NCBI RefSeq assembly: GCF_039602135.1
Contig: NZ_CP125942.1
Location: forward strand, 682,001 to 746,000
Direction: 5' to 3'
From: Glutamicibacter sp. B1
GTDB lineage: Bacteria; Actinomycetota; Actinomycetes; Actinomycetales; Micrococcaceae
Length of the DNA stretch: 64,000 nt
The translations under genes were made by a program, and so were the position numbers. Positions 47,554-56,458 of the stretch are shown here, piece by piece. Numbering within the stretch: the first letter of the stretch is position 1; each line of letters begins with the position of its first letter. Below the pieces are notes generated by a model that was not told the DNA's origin, ran no database searches, and saw nothing but the letters and a program-made list of their open reading frames with translations.

Positions 47554-48396
47554 TTAGGAGAAAACGATGGTCCGCTGACCGTCGAGCATCACTCGATGTT
47601 CCGAATGCCACTGCACCGCACGGTTCAGCGTACGACCTTCCACACTGCGACCCAGTTCCACTAACTGCTGCGCGGTACGGGTATGCGAAACATGGGTGAC
47701 TTCCTGATCAATGATCGGACCCTCGTCCAAATCCGCCGTCACATAGTGCGCGGTGGCACCGATCAGCTTCACCCCACGGGCATAAGCCTGGTGGTAAGGC
47801 TTGGCACCCTTAAAGGATGGCAAGAACGAGTGGTGAATATTAATGACGCGCCCCTGCATGCGCTCACACAGTGAGTCGGAGAGGATCTGCATGTAGCGGG
47901 CGAGCACGACCAGTTCAATGTCGTAATCTTCGGCGAGCTTGAGCAGTTCCGCCTCGGCCTGTGCCTTGTTCTCCTTGGTCACCGGCAGGTGGATAAAGTC
48001 CACGCCGTAAAAATCTGCCATCGGCTTCAAATCGAGGTGATTGGAGACGATCACCGGTACCTCGATGGCCAAGGTCCCGGCACGCTGAGCAAAGAGCAGG
48101 TCGTTGAGCGCATGTCCGGCCTTAGAGCACATGATCATGGTGCGTACCTTATCGCTCGCGTCGGCCACCTTCAGTGACATCGCGAACTCATCTTTGATCG
48201 GTGCCAGAGCAGCACGCGTTTGTTCGAGTGACTGCTCCGTTTCAACCTCAATGCGCATAAAGAAGGTTCCGGTCTCGGGGGAGAGGAACTGCTGCGACTC
48301 GGTGATATTACAACCGGCACCCAAGAGACCTCCGGAAATGGCGTGGACAATGCCGGGGCGGTCGATGCAAGACAGGGTGAGGATGTACTGGTTCAT
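47554..48396 (-). CDS. purU: Formyltetrahydrofolate deformylase
   Basis: The 280-residue protein has an N-terminal ACT domain (about 1-80, ILTLSCIDRPGIVHAIS) and a formyl-hydrolase domain. The latter has INIHHSFLPSFKGAKPYHQAY, with the catalytic Asn-His pair, and GATAHYVTADLDEGPIIDQ with the Asp. It releases formate from 10-formyl-THF, balancing the pool made by fhs. The ACT domain allows control by glycine/methionine in E. coli. Length and all motifs are normal. Confidence 0.95.
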   Translation of the reverse strand: MNQYILTLSCIDRPGIVHAISGGLLGAGCNITESQQFLSPETGTFFMRIEVETEQSLEQTRAALAPIKDEFAMSLKVADASDKVRTMIMCSKAGHALNDLLFAQRAGTLAIEVPVIVSNHLDLKPMADFYGVDFIHLPVTKENKAQAEAELLKLAEDYDIELVVLARYMQILSDSLCERMQGRVINIHHSFLPSFKGAKPYHQAYARGVKLIGATAHYVTADLDEGPIIDQEVTHVSHTRTAQQLVELGRSVEGRTLNRAVQWHSEHRVMLDGQRTIVFS

Positions 48397-48602
48397 GGAT
48401 TCTAAGTTAGCGCCCGCCAGCGAATTTCTACCAATTCAGTGAGCTACGTTGCGTTTGAGAGGTATTTTGTCGCGATCTTTCTTGCCGGATTCATCCGCAC
48501 CGTAACTAAAATCTGTTCTTGGCGTGCTGAGGTGTGGCTTCCGCCAATGATTATGTTGCTTGGTAGAAGTTATGAACACCGAACTCTTCAAGGTTCAATG
48601 AG

Positions 48603-48776
48603 ATGATTAGGCAACTCAAAAGCTTTGCAAAACTGGTGGTAAAGGTTGATGGCTCTTCGGCATTCGCCACGCATCGAAAAAGCACGAAAGCGGTTGCTTC
48701 ATTGACATTTATCAAGGAAGTCGCTGGCGTATTCGGCTTGGGTTCCCGTTTTGACATCCTCAGGGAAGCGTCGTGA
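48603..48776 (+). CDS. Possible small protein (57 residues)
   Basis: A short frame with amphipathic, basic character (MIRQLKSFAKLVVKVDG to SRFDILREAS). AAGG lies upstream at long spacing. It ends 7 bp before the possible start of the next small gene, as in an operon. No family is known and chance is quite possible. The rest of 48397-48602 holds no gene. Confidence 0.3.
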   Translation: MIRQLKSFAKLVVKVDGSSAFATHRKSTKAVASLTFIKEVAGVFGLGSRFDILREAS

Positions 48777-48783
48777 CAATGAA

Positions 48784-49044
48784 ATGCTATTTCGAGGAAG
48801 TGATGTTTTGAACTTACTAGTGACTTGGGCAATATTCTTGTTGTTGTCTGTGGTCGTTTTCTATCCTGCATGGAAAACTCAGTCGGCCCGCGTGGCGGGC
48901 CACGATCGAAGCGAGAAAGCATCCCTTGGCAAGCGGATCTCGCGCCTATTCGCTTCATTTGATGCTATGAACTGGGGATTGTTTATCGCCGCAATCTTAT
49001 TCCTCGTGGCTGCCATCATGCAGACCATAAGCATATTGGGGTAA
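48784..49044 (+). CDS. Small two-helix membrane protein
   Basis: The 86-residue product (a TTG at 48808 behind GAGGAAG is an alternative start) has two membrane segments, LLVTWAIFLLLSVVVFYPAW and WGLFIAAILFLVAAIMQTI. Between them lies a basic loop with HDRSEKASLGKRISR. It is not recognised. It stands between purU and the oxidoreductase gene in AT-richer DNA. Confidence 0.5.
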   Translation: MLFRGSDVLNLLVTWAIFLLLSVVVFYPAWKTQSARVAGHDRSEKASLGKRISRLFASFDAMNWGLFIAAILFLVAAIMQTISILG

Positions 49045-49220
49045 GGCATAAGGCGATTTCATGTTGGTGCTGCGACGCGTTGATGCGTCGATAAACCTCG
49101 ATATGCTTTTCGTAATAGAGCGTTTGGGGTGGCTACCAAGAGCTCCATCATTGTATTTGTTAGTAGGCCACGTGGATTCTTTACTGCGGATTTTTAGTTG
49201 ATCCCCGCCAGTAGGCCGGT

Positions 49221-50273
49221 CTACGTCGGAACCGACGCGAGGTACTTACTCGCGGCCAACGCAGCTTTACGCCCAGCCCTGGTAGCACCCAACGTGGAAG
49301 CCGACGCCCCATAGCCAACAAAAAAGATCCCGGGCATCGTGGTGCTCACCCCGTCGTCAGCCATCACGATGCCACCGGCTGCGGTATGTAGTTTCAGCTC
49401 ACGTAAATGACGGTGAGCATGACGGAATCCGGTGGCCCAGAGGATCGCGTCGATGTGCTCCCGCGAACCATCGGTGAAGAGAACCGCGTCAGATTCTAGG
49501 CGGGCGATCTTGCCTCGTGAGACTAGCGCGCCGGACTCAATCCCCGCGCGCATCCTCTCGTTAAGTAACAGTCCGGTGGTACCCACCACCGATTTGGGTG
49601 GCAACCCGGCCCGAGTGCGCTCGTTGACCTGGCGTTCTACCTCCAAGCCCCATTCTGTCCCGGTGACCTCTCGCCAATCCGGTGCTTGCCGAGTAGACCA
49701 GAGGGTATCGATCCCGGCCTCGCGTAACTGCACGATGAACTGCGTAGCGCTGGCCCCGCCGCCGACCACCAGCACTCGCTTGCCAGCAAACTGCGCGGGA
49801 GAAACAAAGCCGTTGGTATGCACCTGCAGCCCATCAAAATGTCCCGGGTAGACCGGCCAGAACGGATTGGTCCACGTCCCGGTGGCGTTAATAATGGTGC
49901 GCGCCGTGTAACGCTGATCGGCGTACACCTCGAAGTGATCATCTACCCGTTGCACGGAGCTGACCGTAACCGAATGTCGTACCGGCAGTGCGAACTTTCG
50001 CTCATACTCGCCGTAGTACTCCTTAACAACCTGAGACGCAGGTCGACTGGAGTCCTGCACCTCCAAAGGGAAATCCGGCAACGGATGAATATGATGCGTG
50101 GCACCCAGAGTGAGCGTATCCCACCGGTTCTGCCACGCCCCGCCCGGTTCAGGGTTGGCATCAAGCACTAAAAAGTCCACACCACGCTTGGCTAAATGGT
50201 AGGCAGCCGAAAGCCCGGCCTGCCCGGCACCGATCACAATAGTTGAGTACACATACAAGGTAACCGGGAACAC
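49221..50273 (-). CDS. FAD/NAD(P)-dependent oxidoreductase (flavin monooxygenase-like)
   Basis: The 350-residue protein (GTG start at 50273; a GTG at 50252 is possible) begins with the FAD fold STIVIGAGQAGLSAAYHLA. It has NPEPGGAWQNRWDTL, the flavin-monooxygenase type continuation, then the second, NADP-binding fold RVLVVGGGASATQ and a late ATGFRH motif. Such enzymes are close to CzcO/Baeyer-Villiger-like monooxygenases or thioredoxin-reductase-like proteins. The substrate is unknown. It is divergent from folD. Confidence 0.82.
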   Translation of the reverse strand: MFPVTLYVYSTIVIGAGQAGLSAAYHLAKRGVDFLVLDANPEPGGAWQNRWDTLTLGATHHIHPLPDFPLEVQDSSRPASQVVKEYYGEYERKFALPVRHSVTVSSVQRVDDHFEVYADQRYTARTIINATGTWTNPFWPVYPGHFDGLQVHTNGFVSPAQFAGKRVLVVGGGASATQFIVQLREAGIDTLWSTRQAPDWREVTGTEWGLEVERQVNERTRAGLPPKSVVGTTGLLLNERMRAGIESGALVSRGKIARLESDAVLFTDGSREHIDAILWATGFRHAHRHLRELKLHTAAGGIVMADDGVSTTMPGIFFVGYGASASTLGATRAGRKAALAASKYLASVPT

Positions 50274-50310
50274 CGCACTCTCATTCCCGCACCGTTTTTC
50301 GCTACACTGG

Positions 50311-50382
50311 AACCCGTGACTGGCGTTAGGTGGGTAACCACCGGGGAGCTAATTGTGCGAGTCGCGCGCCTGGGTCCGCACA
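50311..50382 (+). promoter_or_regulatory. ZTP riboswitch (pfl motif) upstream of folD
   Basis: The pfl/ZTP consensus is read directly. GTGACTGGCG starts the first domain, the GGTGG/CCACC helix encloses GTAA, then CCGGGGAGC follows and, after a linker of about 18 bases, CGCGCCTGGGTCC. These GACUGGCG, GGGGAGC and GCCUGGG blocks bind ZTP/ZMP, which builds up when 10-formyl-THF is short. A TACACT -10-like hexamer lies a few bases upstream (50302-50307). It should raise folD expression under folate stress. Confidence 0.92.
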
Positions 50383-50422
50383 CCACCCGCCTTGGCAACG
50401 AGGCACCTACGGAAGGATACGC

Positions 50423-51286
50423 GTGAGCGCACGCATTCTCGACGGAAAGGCCACCGCGGCCACCATCAAGCAGGAACTTGCTGAACGCGTGGCCAAGCTG
50501 AAGGCCGAGGGTCATAGCACCGGACTAGGTACCATTTTGGTCGGCAACGATCCGGGCTCCGCCTGGTACGTCGGTGGCAAGCATAAGGACTGCGCCGAGG
50601 TGGGCATCGAGTCCATTCGCGTGGACCTGCCCGAAGAAACCACCCAGGACGAACTGCTCGCCAAGGTGAAAGAACTGAACGAAAACCCGGCCTGCACCGG
50701 TTACATCGTGCAGTTGCCCCTGCCAAAGCACATCGATCAGGATGTCATCTTGGAGGCCATGGACCCGGCCAAGGATGCCGACGGTCTGCACCCGATGAAC
50801 CTTGGCCGTCTGGTGGCCAACGTGAATCGCCCAATGAATTCGCCATTGCCATGCACCCCGCTGGGCTGTGTTGATCTGCTGGCCCGTCACGATATTGATT
50901 TGAACGGTAAGCACGTGTTGGTGCTCGGTCGCGGTGTGACCATCGGCCGCCCGGTTGGCCTGTTGCTCACGCGCCGTAATGTGAACGCCACCGTCACCCT
51001 GGCCCACACCGGCACCACTAACCTGCCGGAACTGCTCGCTCAGGCCGATGTCATCATCGCCGCCGCTGGTGTGCCTCACATTGTGAAGGCCGACGCGATC
51101 AAGCCCGGCGCAATCGTGCTGGACGTTGGTGTCTCTCGCGTGGATGGCAAGGTCACCGGCGACGTTGACCCAGCTGCCGCTGAGGTGGCCAGCTGGATCA
51201 GCCCGAACCCGGGCGGTGTGGGTCCGATGACCCGTGCCATGCTGCTGAACAACGTGGTGGAAGCTGCCGAGCGTAACGCTCGCTAA
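50423..51286 (+). CDS. folD: Bifunctional methylene-THF dehydrogenase / methenyl-THF cyclohydrolase
   Basis: The GTG at 50423 follows GGAAGGA. The 287-residue protein has the family start [15 protein letters not shown] and [22 protein letters not shown]; the Lys in GKHKDC is in the usual active-site place, with the frequent Tyr in AWYV. It also has [27 protein letters not shown] for NADP, and [15 protein letters not shown]. It interconverts methylene-, methenyl- and formyl-THF. It is controlled by the ZTP riboswitch upstream and ends at its own terminator. Confidence 0.97.
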   Translation: MSARILDGKATAATIKQELAERVAKLKAEGHSTGLGTILVGNDPGSAWYVGGKHKDCAEVGIESIRVDLPEETTQDELLAKVKELNENPACTGYIVQLPLPKHIDQDVILEAMDPAKDADGLHPMNLGRLVANVNRPMNSPLPCTPLGCVDLLARHDIDLNGKHVLVLGRGVTIGRPVGLLLTRRNVNATVTLAHTGTTNLPELLAQADVIIAAAGVPHIVKADAIKPGAIVLDVGVSRVDGKVTGDVDPAAAEVASWISPNPGGVGPMTRAMLLNNVVEAAERNAR

Positions 51287-51294
51287 GCACCCTT

Positions 51295-51322
51295 AGCCCG
51301 CACTTCACGGTGCGGGCTTTTG
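51295..51322 (+). terminator. Terminator after folD
   Basis: AGCCCGCAC pairs with GTGCGGGCT, followed by TTTTG, eight bases after the folD stop. Confidence 0.85.
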
Positions 51323-51417
51323 TGTACCCAAAGTAAACTTCCTAGTGGATGTTCCACTCGTCGGATAAAGTGAAGTGAGCCGGGCTTTCGGCCATCGCAT
51401 CATCACTAAAGGGACAC

Positions 51418-51735
51418 ATGACACAGAATTACGAGCAGAACGAACGCCCCATCCAGATCAACAACCACATCGTGGTGGTCAACCAGAAGAGCACCCTGCT
51501 GGCATACGTACTGTGGTTCTTCCTGGGCCAGCTAGGCATCCACAAGTTCTACCTCGGTCAGGTAGTGGCCGGTGTTGTTTACCTGGCGCTGGGCATTATC
51601 GGCTGGGCGACAACCTTCATCCTGATCGGCTGGGTGCCATTGGGTGTGCTGTGGATCTTGCTGATTATCGACCTGTTCACGATCCCGGGCACCGTGCAGC
51701 GGATCAACCAGCGGGCGACTCGCTCGTTCCAATAA
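51418..51735 (+). CDS. TM2-domain membrane protein
   Basis: The 105-residue protein has a polar N-terminus (NYEQNERPIQINNHIVV) and a TM2 domain: LLAYVLWFFLGQLGIHKFYLG, then a loop and GWVPLGVLWILLIIDLFTIP. The LGxxGxHxFYLG signature is exact. TM2 proteins span the membrane twice and their function in bacteria is unknown. It stands alone between two terminators. Confidence 0.88.
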   Translation: MTQNYEQNERPIQINNHIVVVNQKSTLLAYVLWFFLGQLGIHKFYLGQVVAGVVYLALGIIGWATTFILIGWVPLGVLWILLIIDLFTIPGTVQRINQRATRSFQ

Positions 51736-51741
51736 CCTCTT

Positions 51742-51789
51742 AAGACACAGCAGGGGTCCGCTCACCGAGCGAACCCCTGCTGTGTCTTA
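51742..51789. terminator. Bidirectional terminator between TM2 gene and MHS transporter
   Basis: AAGACACAGCAGGGGT pairs with ACCCCTGCTGTGTCTT and an inner CGCT/AGCG extension. It ends both convergent genes. Confidence 0.88.
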
Positions 51790-51795
51790 ACCTTG

Positions 51796-53181
51796 TTAAA
51801 CCTCTTGAGCAGTTTTCACTGACTCAACGGTGCGCTTATCAGTAATCAGCGCGCCCACTTCCTGCTCAGCCTGGTTGCGGAAGGACAAATCGATCCCCGC
51901 GCGGTCGCGAATCAGTGAAACCGCGGTAAAGGAAATCGCAACAACAATCAGCAGGTACACCGCCACGGCAGTAGTGCCACCGGTAGCCTGCACCAGTGCC
52001 TGAGCAATAGTCGGGGCAAAGGCGCCACCAACGATCGCGCCGATCGCGTAGGAAATCGACACCCCAGAGAAGCGAACCGAAGCGGGGAAGAGCTCGGAGT
52101 ACAAAGCCGCCTGCGGGCCATAGGTCAGACCCAGCCCGATAGAGAATAGACCGAACGCCAGGTACAGCAGTGCCAGCGACCCGGAATTGACCAAGGCGAA
52201 GACCGGGAACAGGCTGATGGCAAGGATGATGAAGCCCAACTGGTAGGTGCGCTTGCGCCCGATCTTATCGGCAAGGAACCCTGCCACTAGGGTCATGATC
52301 AGCCACACCGCTGCGCCGAAGGCCACTGCCACCAGCACGTCGGTGCGCTCTAGACCCACCGGGCCGTCGGGGTTGGTGGTGTAGGACTGGAAGAATCCGC
52401 CGGTGGTCATGTACCCGGCAGCATTGTTGCCGGCGAACACCAGCGCGGCGATGATCACCAGTGGCCAGTGCTTTTTGAAGAGCACCAGGATCGGCACATT
52501 GGTCTGTGCCTTATGTTCGGCGATCTCTTCAAAGACCGGGGATTCATCCACCGAACGGCGCACAAAGTAGCCCACCAAGATCAGCACGATCGAAACGAGG
52601 AACGGCACGCGCCAGCCCCAGGCCATGAAGGCCTCGCCGGGGGAGATCACGCCGGTCATCAGCGCCATGGTGCCCGAGGCGAGCAGCATGCCCAGGGGCA
52701 CGCCGACCTGTGGGTAGGATCCGGCGCGGCCGCGGTGGCCTTCGGGGGCGTGCTCCACGGCCATCAATACCGCGCCGCCCCATTCGCCGCCGGCGGAAAT
52801 GCCCTGCAGGATGCGCAGCAGCAAGAGTAGTACCGGTGCCCATAATCCTGCCGTGTCATAGGTCGGCAGTATGCCGATCAGTGTGGTGGAGGCACCCATC
52901 AGTGCCAAGGTGAGCACCAGCATGGCTCGGCGGCCGATCTTATCGCCAAAGTGTCCGGCCAAGAATGCGCCCAGTGGGCGGAAGAGGAAGGACAGGCCCA
53001 CCGAAGCGAAGGAGATCAGTAGTGCGATCTCCGCGCCGGCCGGTTCGAAGAAGAGTTTGGAGAAGACTAGGCCGGCGGCGGTGGCGTAGATGAAGAAGTC
53101 ATACCACTCCACGGTGGTGCCGATGACTGTTGCGAAGGCGACGCGTCGTTGGTTCGTCTTCGCGGTGGGTGCTGTTGCCAT
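51796..53181 (-). CDS. MHS-family MFS transporter (organic acid/osmolyte:H+ symporter type)
   Basis: The start is set at 53181 (MATAPTAKTNQRR), with AAGGAACC upstream; the open frame beyond it overlaps the divergent gene and is not real. The 461-residue protein has about 12 helices. Its MHS signatures are GTTVEWYDFFIYATAAGLVF in helix 1, RPLGAFLAGHFGDKIGRR between helices 2 and 3, and LQGISAGGEWGGA in helix 4. Relatives include ShiA, KgtP and ProP; the substrate is unknown. The divergent LysR gene is the probable regulator. Confidence 0.9.
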   Translation of the reverse strand: MATAPTAKTNQRRVAFATVIGTTVEWYDFFIYATAAGLVFSKLFFEPAGAEIALLISFASVGLSFLFRPLGAFLAGHFGDKIGRRAMLVLTLALMGASTTLIGILPTYDTAGLWAPVLLLLLRILQGISAGGEWGGAVLMAVEHAPEGHRGRAGSYPQVGVPLGMLLASGTMALMTGVISPGEAFMAWGWRVPFLVSIVLILVGYFVRRSVDESPVFEEIAEHKAQTNVPILVLFKKHWPLVIIAALVFAGNNAAGYMTTGGFFQSYTTNPDGPVGLERTDVLVAVAFGAAVWLIMTLVAGFLADKIGRKRTYQLGFIILAISLFPVFALVNSGSLALLYLAFGLFSIGLGLTYGPQAALYSELFPASVRFSGVSISYAIGAIVGGAFAPTIAQALVQATGGTTAVAVYLLIVVAISFTAVSLIRDRAGIDLSFRNQAEQEVGALITDKRTVESVKTAQEV

Positions 53182-53244
53182 TGTGGTTCCTTGACAGTGA
53201 GGCCGTGCGTTGCGGATCACTTCAGTGTGACAGCCGATACAGGT

Positions 53245-53287
53245 AAGGTAAACTTCAAATATCTGCAGTACTTCTGAAGGTGAACTT
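53245..53287. promoter_or_regulatory. Direct repeats, probable LysR sites
   Basis: AAGGTAAACTT (53245-53255) and AAGGTGAACTT (53277-53287) are the same 11-mer with one change, 32 bp apart, about three helical turns. The second abuts the LysR start codon, which suggests autoregulation. Binding is inferred. Confidence 0.5.
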
Positions 53288-54187
53288 ATGTATTCGATGC
53301 GGCATTTGGAGATCATGGCCGAATTGCCCGGGCATACCACCCTCGGCTCGGCCGCTAGTGAACTGAAAATCTCCGAATCGGCCTTGTCGCAGGCCATCAC
53401 CGCGATCGAAAGGCTCGCCGGGGAGAGCCTGTGCCTGCGCCGCAAAGCCCACGGCATCACGCTCACCGCCTCCGGGCACCACTTCGCCGCCATGGCCAAA
53501 AAGATCCTGGTTGACGCCCAAGAGTTATCCGCAACCTTCCCACAGCGCGAAGGCAAACTGCGCGGACCGGTCCGCTTTGGGTGCTTCGCTTCGCTTTCCC
53601 CGCACCTGATCCCGGCCACCCTTGAAGACTTCGCCCACCCCGAAGTGCAGTTAGAAGTGCGCGTGGGCACCCACGATGAACTAATGCCCGCACTGCGCAA
53701 CGGCGAACTGGACGTCGCCTTCGTCTACGACCTGGCACTACCGGCGGATATGGACAAACAGGAAATCTACCGCACCGAAATGCAGGTCGTCCTTCACCCC
53801 GAGCACCGGCTCGCTTCGCTGGAACGCCCGCTAGAACTAGCGGACCTGGCAGCAGAACCACTGATCATGTACGAGTCCGAACCGAGCACCGACCACCAGC
53901 TCCAGCTCTTCGCCTCTCAAGGCCTGACCCCAAAAATTGTCGCCTCCGTCCCGCAGATGATCCTGGTCTCCGCCATGGTCGGCCGCGGGCTGGGTTACGG
54001 GTTACTCATGCGTCGACCGAACAACGCCCAGGTCTCCGTGGAGGGTCGACCGCTGGCCTTCCGCGAGCTGAAAACCCCGAACTTCCCCAACGCGGTCGTG
54101 GCCATCACCCCGCACTCGGTGCGCATCCCCGCCCGCGTGCAGGCACTGATCGAGCACTGTCGCTGTGCAATGGCTGAATCCTGGTAG
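53288..54187 (+). CDS. LysR-family transcriptional regulator
   Basis: The 299-residue protein has the N-terminal winged HTH (about 3-62: RHLEIMAELPGHTTLGSAAS, SESALSQAITAIERLAG) and a substrate-binding domain with RFGCFASLSPHLIPATLEDF. It is divergent from the MHS transporter with repeats between, so it probably regulates it in response to the transported compound. Confidence 0.9.
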   Translation: MYSMRHLEIMAELPGHTTLGSAASELKISESALSQAITAIERLAGESLCLRRKAHGITLTASGHHFAAMAKKILVDAQELSATFPQREGKLRGPVRFGCFASLSPHLIPATLEDFAHPEVQLEVRVGTHDELMPALRNGELDVAFVYDLALPADMDKQEIYRTEMQVVLHPEHRLASLERPLELADLAAEPLIMYESEPSTDHQLQLFASQGLTPKIVASVPQMILVSAMVGRGLGYGLLMRRPNNAQVSVEGRPLAFRELKTPNFPNAVVAITPHSVRIPARVQALIEHCRCAMAESW

Positions 54188-54219
54188 ACGGCGGGCAGCC
54201 ACACGCGCATAATGGGGCC

Positions 54220-54576
54220 ATGATTGGCACCTGGCAGGCCACGGTCATCGATTGTGAAGACCCCGATGCACTGGCCACATTCTACGAACAGCTCTTAGGC
54301 ATGGTCCGGATCGATAACGAGCCGGACTGGGTATCGATCGGCGACGCCCCGGACCGGCCGGGCCTGGCCTTCCAAGCGGTCAGCCCGTACGTTGCCCCGC
54401 AGTGGCCCGGGCACATCCACCCGCAACAATCCCACCTGGATGTGAAAGTCGCCGATCTGGACCTCGCCGAAGAACAGGTCCTGCACTTAGGCGCCCGCGC
54501 CACCGGTGAAGGCAGTGAAACCTTCAGGGTGTACCTGGACCCGCAGGACCATCCTTTTTGCCTGGTGAGCTGGTAG
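54220..54576 (+). CDS. VOC (glyoxalase-like) family protein
   Basis: The 118-residue protein has the paired beta-alpha-beta modules of the vicinal oxygen chelate fold. WQATVIDCEDPDALATFYEQLLG is in the first half and HLDVKVADLDLAEEQVLHLGA in the second, ending with the typical YLDPQDHPFCLV. Many such actinobacterial proteins are antibiotic-binding or lyase-like; the function is unknown. Its 3' end overlaps the response-regulator gene on the other strand by 53 bp. Confidence 0.85.
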   Translation: MIGTWQATVIDCEDPDALATFYEQLLGMVRIDNEPDWVSIGDAPDRPGLAFQAVSPYVAPQWPGHIHPQQSHLDVKVADLDLAEEQVLHLGARATGEGSETFRVYLDPQDHPFCLVSW

Positions 54577-55198
54577 CCGCGTAGGCGATCTTCGCCGCCT
54601 GCCATCGGGTGGAGACCCCGAGTTTGGCCAGCACCTGTGAGACATGGGACTTCACAGTACTCTGCCCAATGCCCAAAAGCTGCGCCAACTGTGGGTTGCT
54701 CAAGCCCTGCGCTAGCCCGTCGAGCACCTCGCGCTCCCGGCCGGTCAAATCATCGGGCAACGTATTCTCATTTTCCGAGGCCAGCGTTTCCGAGGCCAGC
54801 GCCCGGGACACAATCCGCGAGGTCACCTGCGGGTCGAGGACCGATTCGCCCCGGGCGGCGGCCCGCACGCCCATAATGATTGCCTCTGGTTCAGCGCTCT
54901 TGAGCAAAAAACCGTGCGCCCCGGCCTGTAACGCCCCAAAAAGGTACTGGTCATCGTCAAAAGTCGTCAGCACCACCACCCGATAACTCTCATGCAGCAC
55001 CTTGGTGGCCTCAATACCGTCGAGCCGCGGCATGCGCAGATCCATCAAAATGACATCCGGGTTCAGCGCCCGAGCCATGGAAATTGCGCTACGCCCGTCG
55101 CCGGCTTCCCCGACAACTTCCACATCCACCGCCGCCTGCAAGACGAGCCTGATGCCCATGCGCACGGTGGCGTGGTCATCAACAATCAGTACTTTCAT
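54524..55198 (-). CDS. NarL/LuxR-type response regulator
   Basis: The 224-residue protein has a receiver domain (KVLIVDDHATVRMG, phospho-acceptor Asp in DVILMDLRMP at about 54, Lys in FLLKSAEP at about 104). A LuxR HTH is at about 150-210 (LTGREREVLDGLAQGLSNPQLAQLLG, STVKSHVSQVLAKLG). Its start overlaps the histidine kinase stop by four bases, so they form a pair. Its 3' end runs 53 bp into the convergent VOC gene. Confidence 0.93.
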   Translation of the reverse strand: MKVLIVDDHATVRMGIRLVLQAAVDVEVVGEAGDGRSAISMARALNPDVILMDLRMPRLDGIEATKVLHESYRVVVLTTFDDDQYLFGALQAGAHGFLLKSAEPEAIIMGVRAAARGESVLDPQVTSRIVSRALASETLASENENTLPDDLTGREREVLDGLAQGLSNPQLAQLLGIGQSTVKSHVSQVLAKLGVSTRWQAAKIAYAATSSPGKKDGPAGPGTP

Positions 55199-56349
55199 GC
55201 TTTCTCCGATACTGCAGGGAAGCGGATCGTGACCTCAAAATCTGTGCCACTGTGTACCTTGAAGGACCCGTTCAGCGCCTGCGCACGGGTGCGAATATTT
55301 TCTAGCCCGATCCTGGCCCCCGTCGCGGTACTCGCCGCGGCCACCACCGGGTTACGCGCCGTGATGGTCAAGTCTCCGTCCTGGGTCACGCTCAGCTCCA
55401 AGGCGGTCTCGGCAGCATGCTTGGCGTGGTTGACCAGTAATTCAGACACTGTGCGGTGCGCTGCGGTATGCACCGCCGGGCTAAAGTCTTGAGGCTCGGC
55501 GACCTGATACTCCCAACGTACCTGGCTGCCGAAATTTGCCACCAGTTCGGGTAAATCCTCGATCCGTGCCTGCAATGCCGGGCCACCCTCATGCAACATC
55601 CGCACCATCGCAACCATGTCCTCCAAACCAGATACGGACTCATCGCGGATGCACTGCAAGGGTTCACGCACGGAATCCGGCGCGGAGGGAAGTAAGGCGC
55701 CAGAGAGCAAAGCGATGGACGAGAACCGGGCCGAGAGCACATCGTGCATCTCGCGGGCCAAGGCGGTGCGCTCCTGGACCCGCGAAAAATCATGCTCCGC
55801 CACCAGCTGGTCTTCACGTGCCACCGCAGCTAACTGCACCGCCTGTGTTCTTTGCGCTTCGGTTTTCGCCAGCTCCTTGGCTGTGCGCACATTTTCCGCC
55901 CAGAGCATCGGGGTGAAAAGAATAAAACCGGCCATGAACAGGCTCAGGACTACATCCTGCGCGTTCTGAGTGTTAAGCCACGTGGCGATCCCCAGCGCGA
56001 GGGAACCCAAACACAACAGCACTAGCCCGAAGGTTCGAAGCCGGGCAGAACCGAGCAGGAACAGGCCGAAGACGCATTCAAAGATCAGAAAGTAACCGCC
56101 CAAACTTCCCACGATCAGCAACCCGATGCCAGCGAGGAACATGATTACCGTGGCTGTAAGAAGCACACGGCGACGAATCAGGATCGCAGCCAAACCGATG
56201 AGTAATAGGGGAATCCACTCGTAGCCGCGGATTGCGACAGACGGGGAATTGACGATCCCGGAGAGGTGCAAGATGACGGTGAGCACCAGGTAAGTGCCGA
56301 TGACCTCGGGCTCCTTATCGCCGCTGCCGATCCGTCGAATGAAGTTCAT
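55195..56349 (-). CDS. NarL-type sensor histidine kinase
   Basis: The start is set at 56349 (MNFIRRIGSGDKEPEV); the frame stays open upstream but is not family-like. The 384-residue protein has five or six N-terminal membrane helices (about 15-160) and a coiled linker. The HisKA_3 dimerisation domain follows with the phospho-acceptor His in ALAREMHDVLSARFSSIA. A short HATPase contains SELLVNHAKHA and GARIGLENIRTRAQAL. There is no extracellular sensor domain, as in DesK/LiaS-like kinases that sense the membrane. Partner of the response regulator at 54524. Confidence 0.9.
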   Translation of the reverse strand: MNFIRRIGSGDKEPEVIGTYLVLTVILHLSGIVNSPSVAIRGYEWIPLLLIGLAAILIRRRVLLTATVIMFLAGIGLLIVGSLGGYFLIFECVFGLFLLGSARLRTFGLVLLCLGSLALGIATWLNTQNAQDVVLSLFMAGFILFTPMLWAENVRTAKELAKTEAQRTQAVQLAAVAREDQLVAEHDFSRVQERTALAREMHDVLSARFSSIALLSGALLPSAPDSVREPLQCIRDESVSGLEDMVAMVRMLHEGGPALQARIEDLPELVANFGSQVRWEYQVAEPQDFSPAVHTAAHRTVSELLVNHAKHAAETALELSVTQDGDLTITARNPVVAAASTATGARIGLENIRTRAQALNGSFKVHSGTDFEVTIRFPAVSEKA

Positions 56350-56458
56350 GCTTCCAGCATCCCCGAACTGTCGGTGATCAGGTATCCCCCTTAAGGAGGA
56401 GAAGGCACAGACCACTGGCCGATACCGCAAGCCCGCGCAGCGTAGAACAGTGGAAGTC

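Noticed and set aside
53182-53700. N-terminal extension of the MHS transporter
   Set aside because: The extra 170 codons overlap the divergent LysR gene and have no similarity to the family; ATG 53181 has a ribosome binding site.
55380-55970. Several open frames inside the histidine kinase gene on both strands
   Set aside because: All are shadows of the kinase, whose domains are complete and in order.
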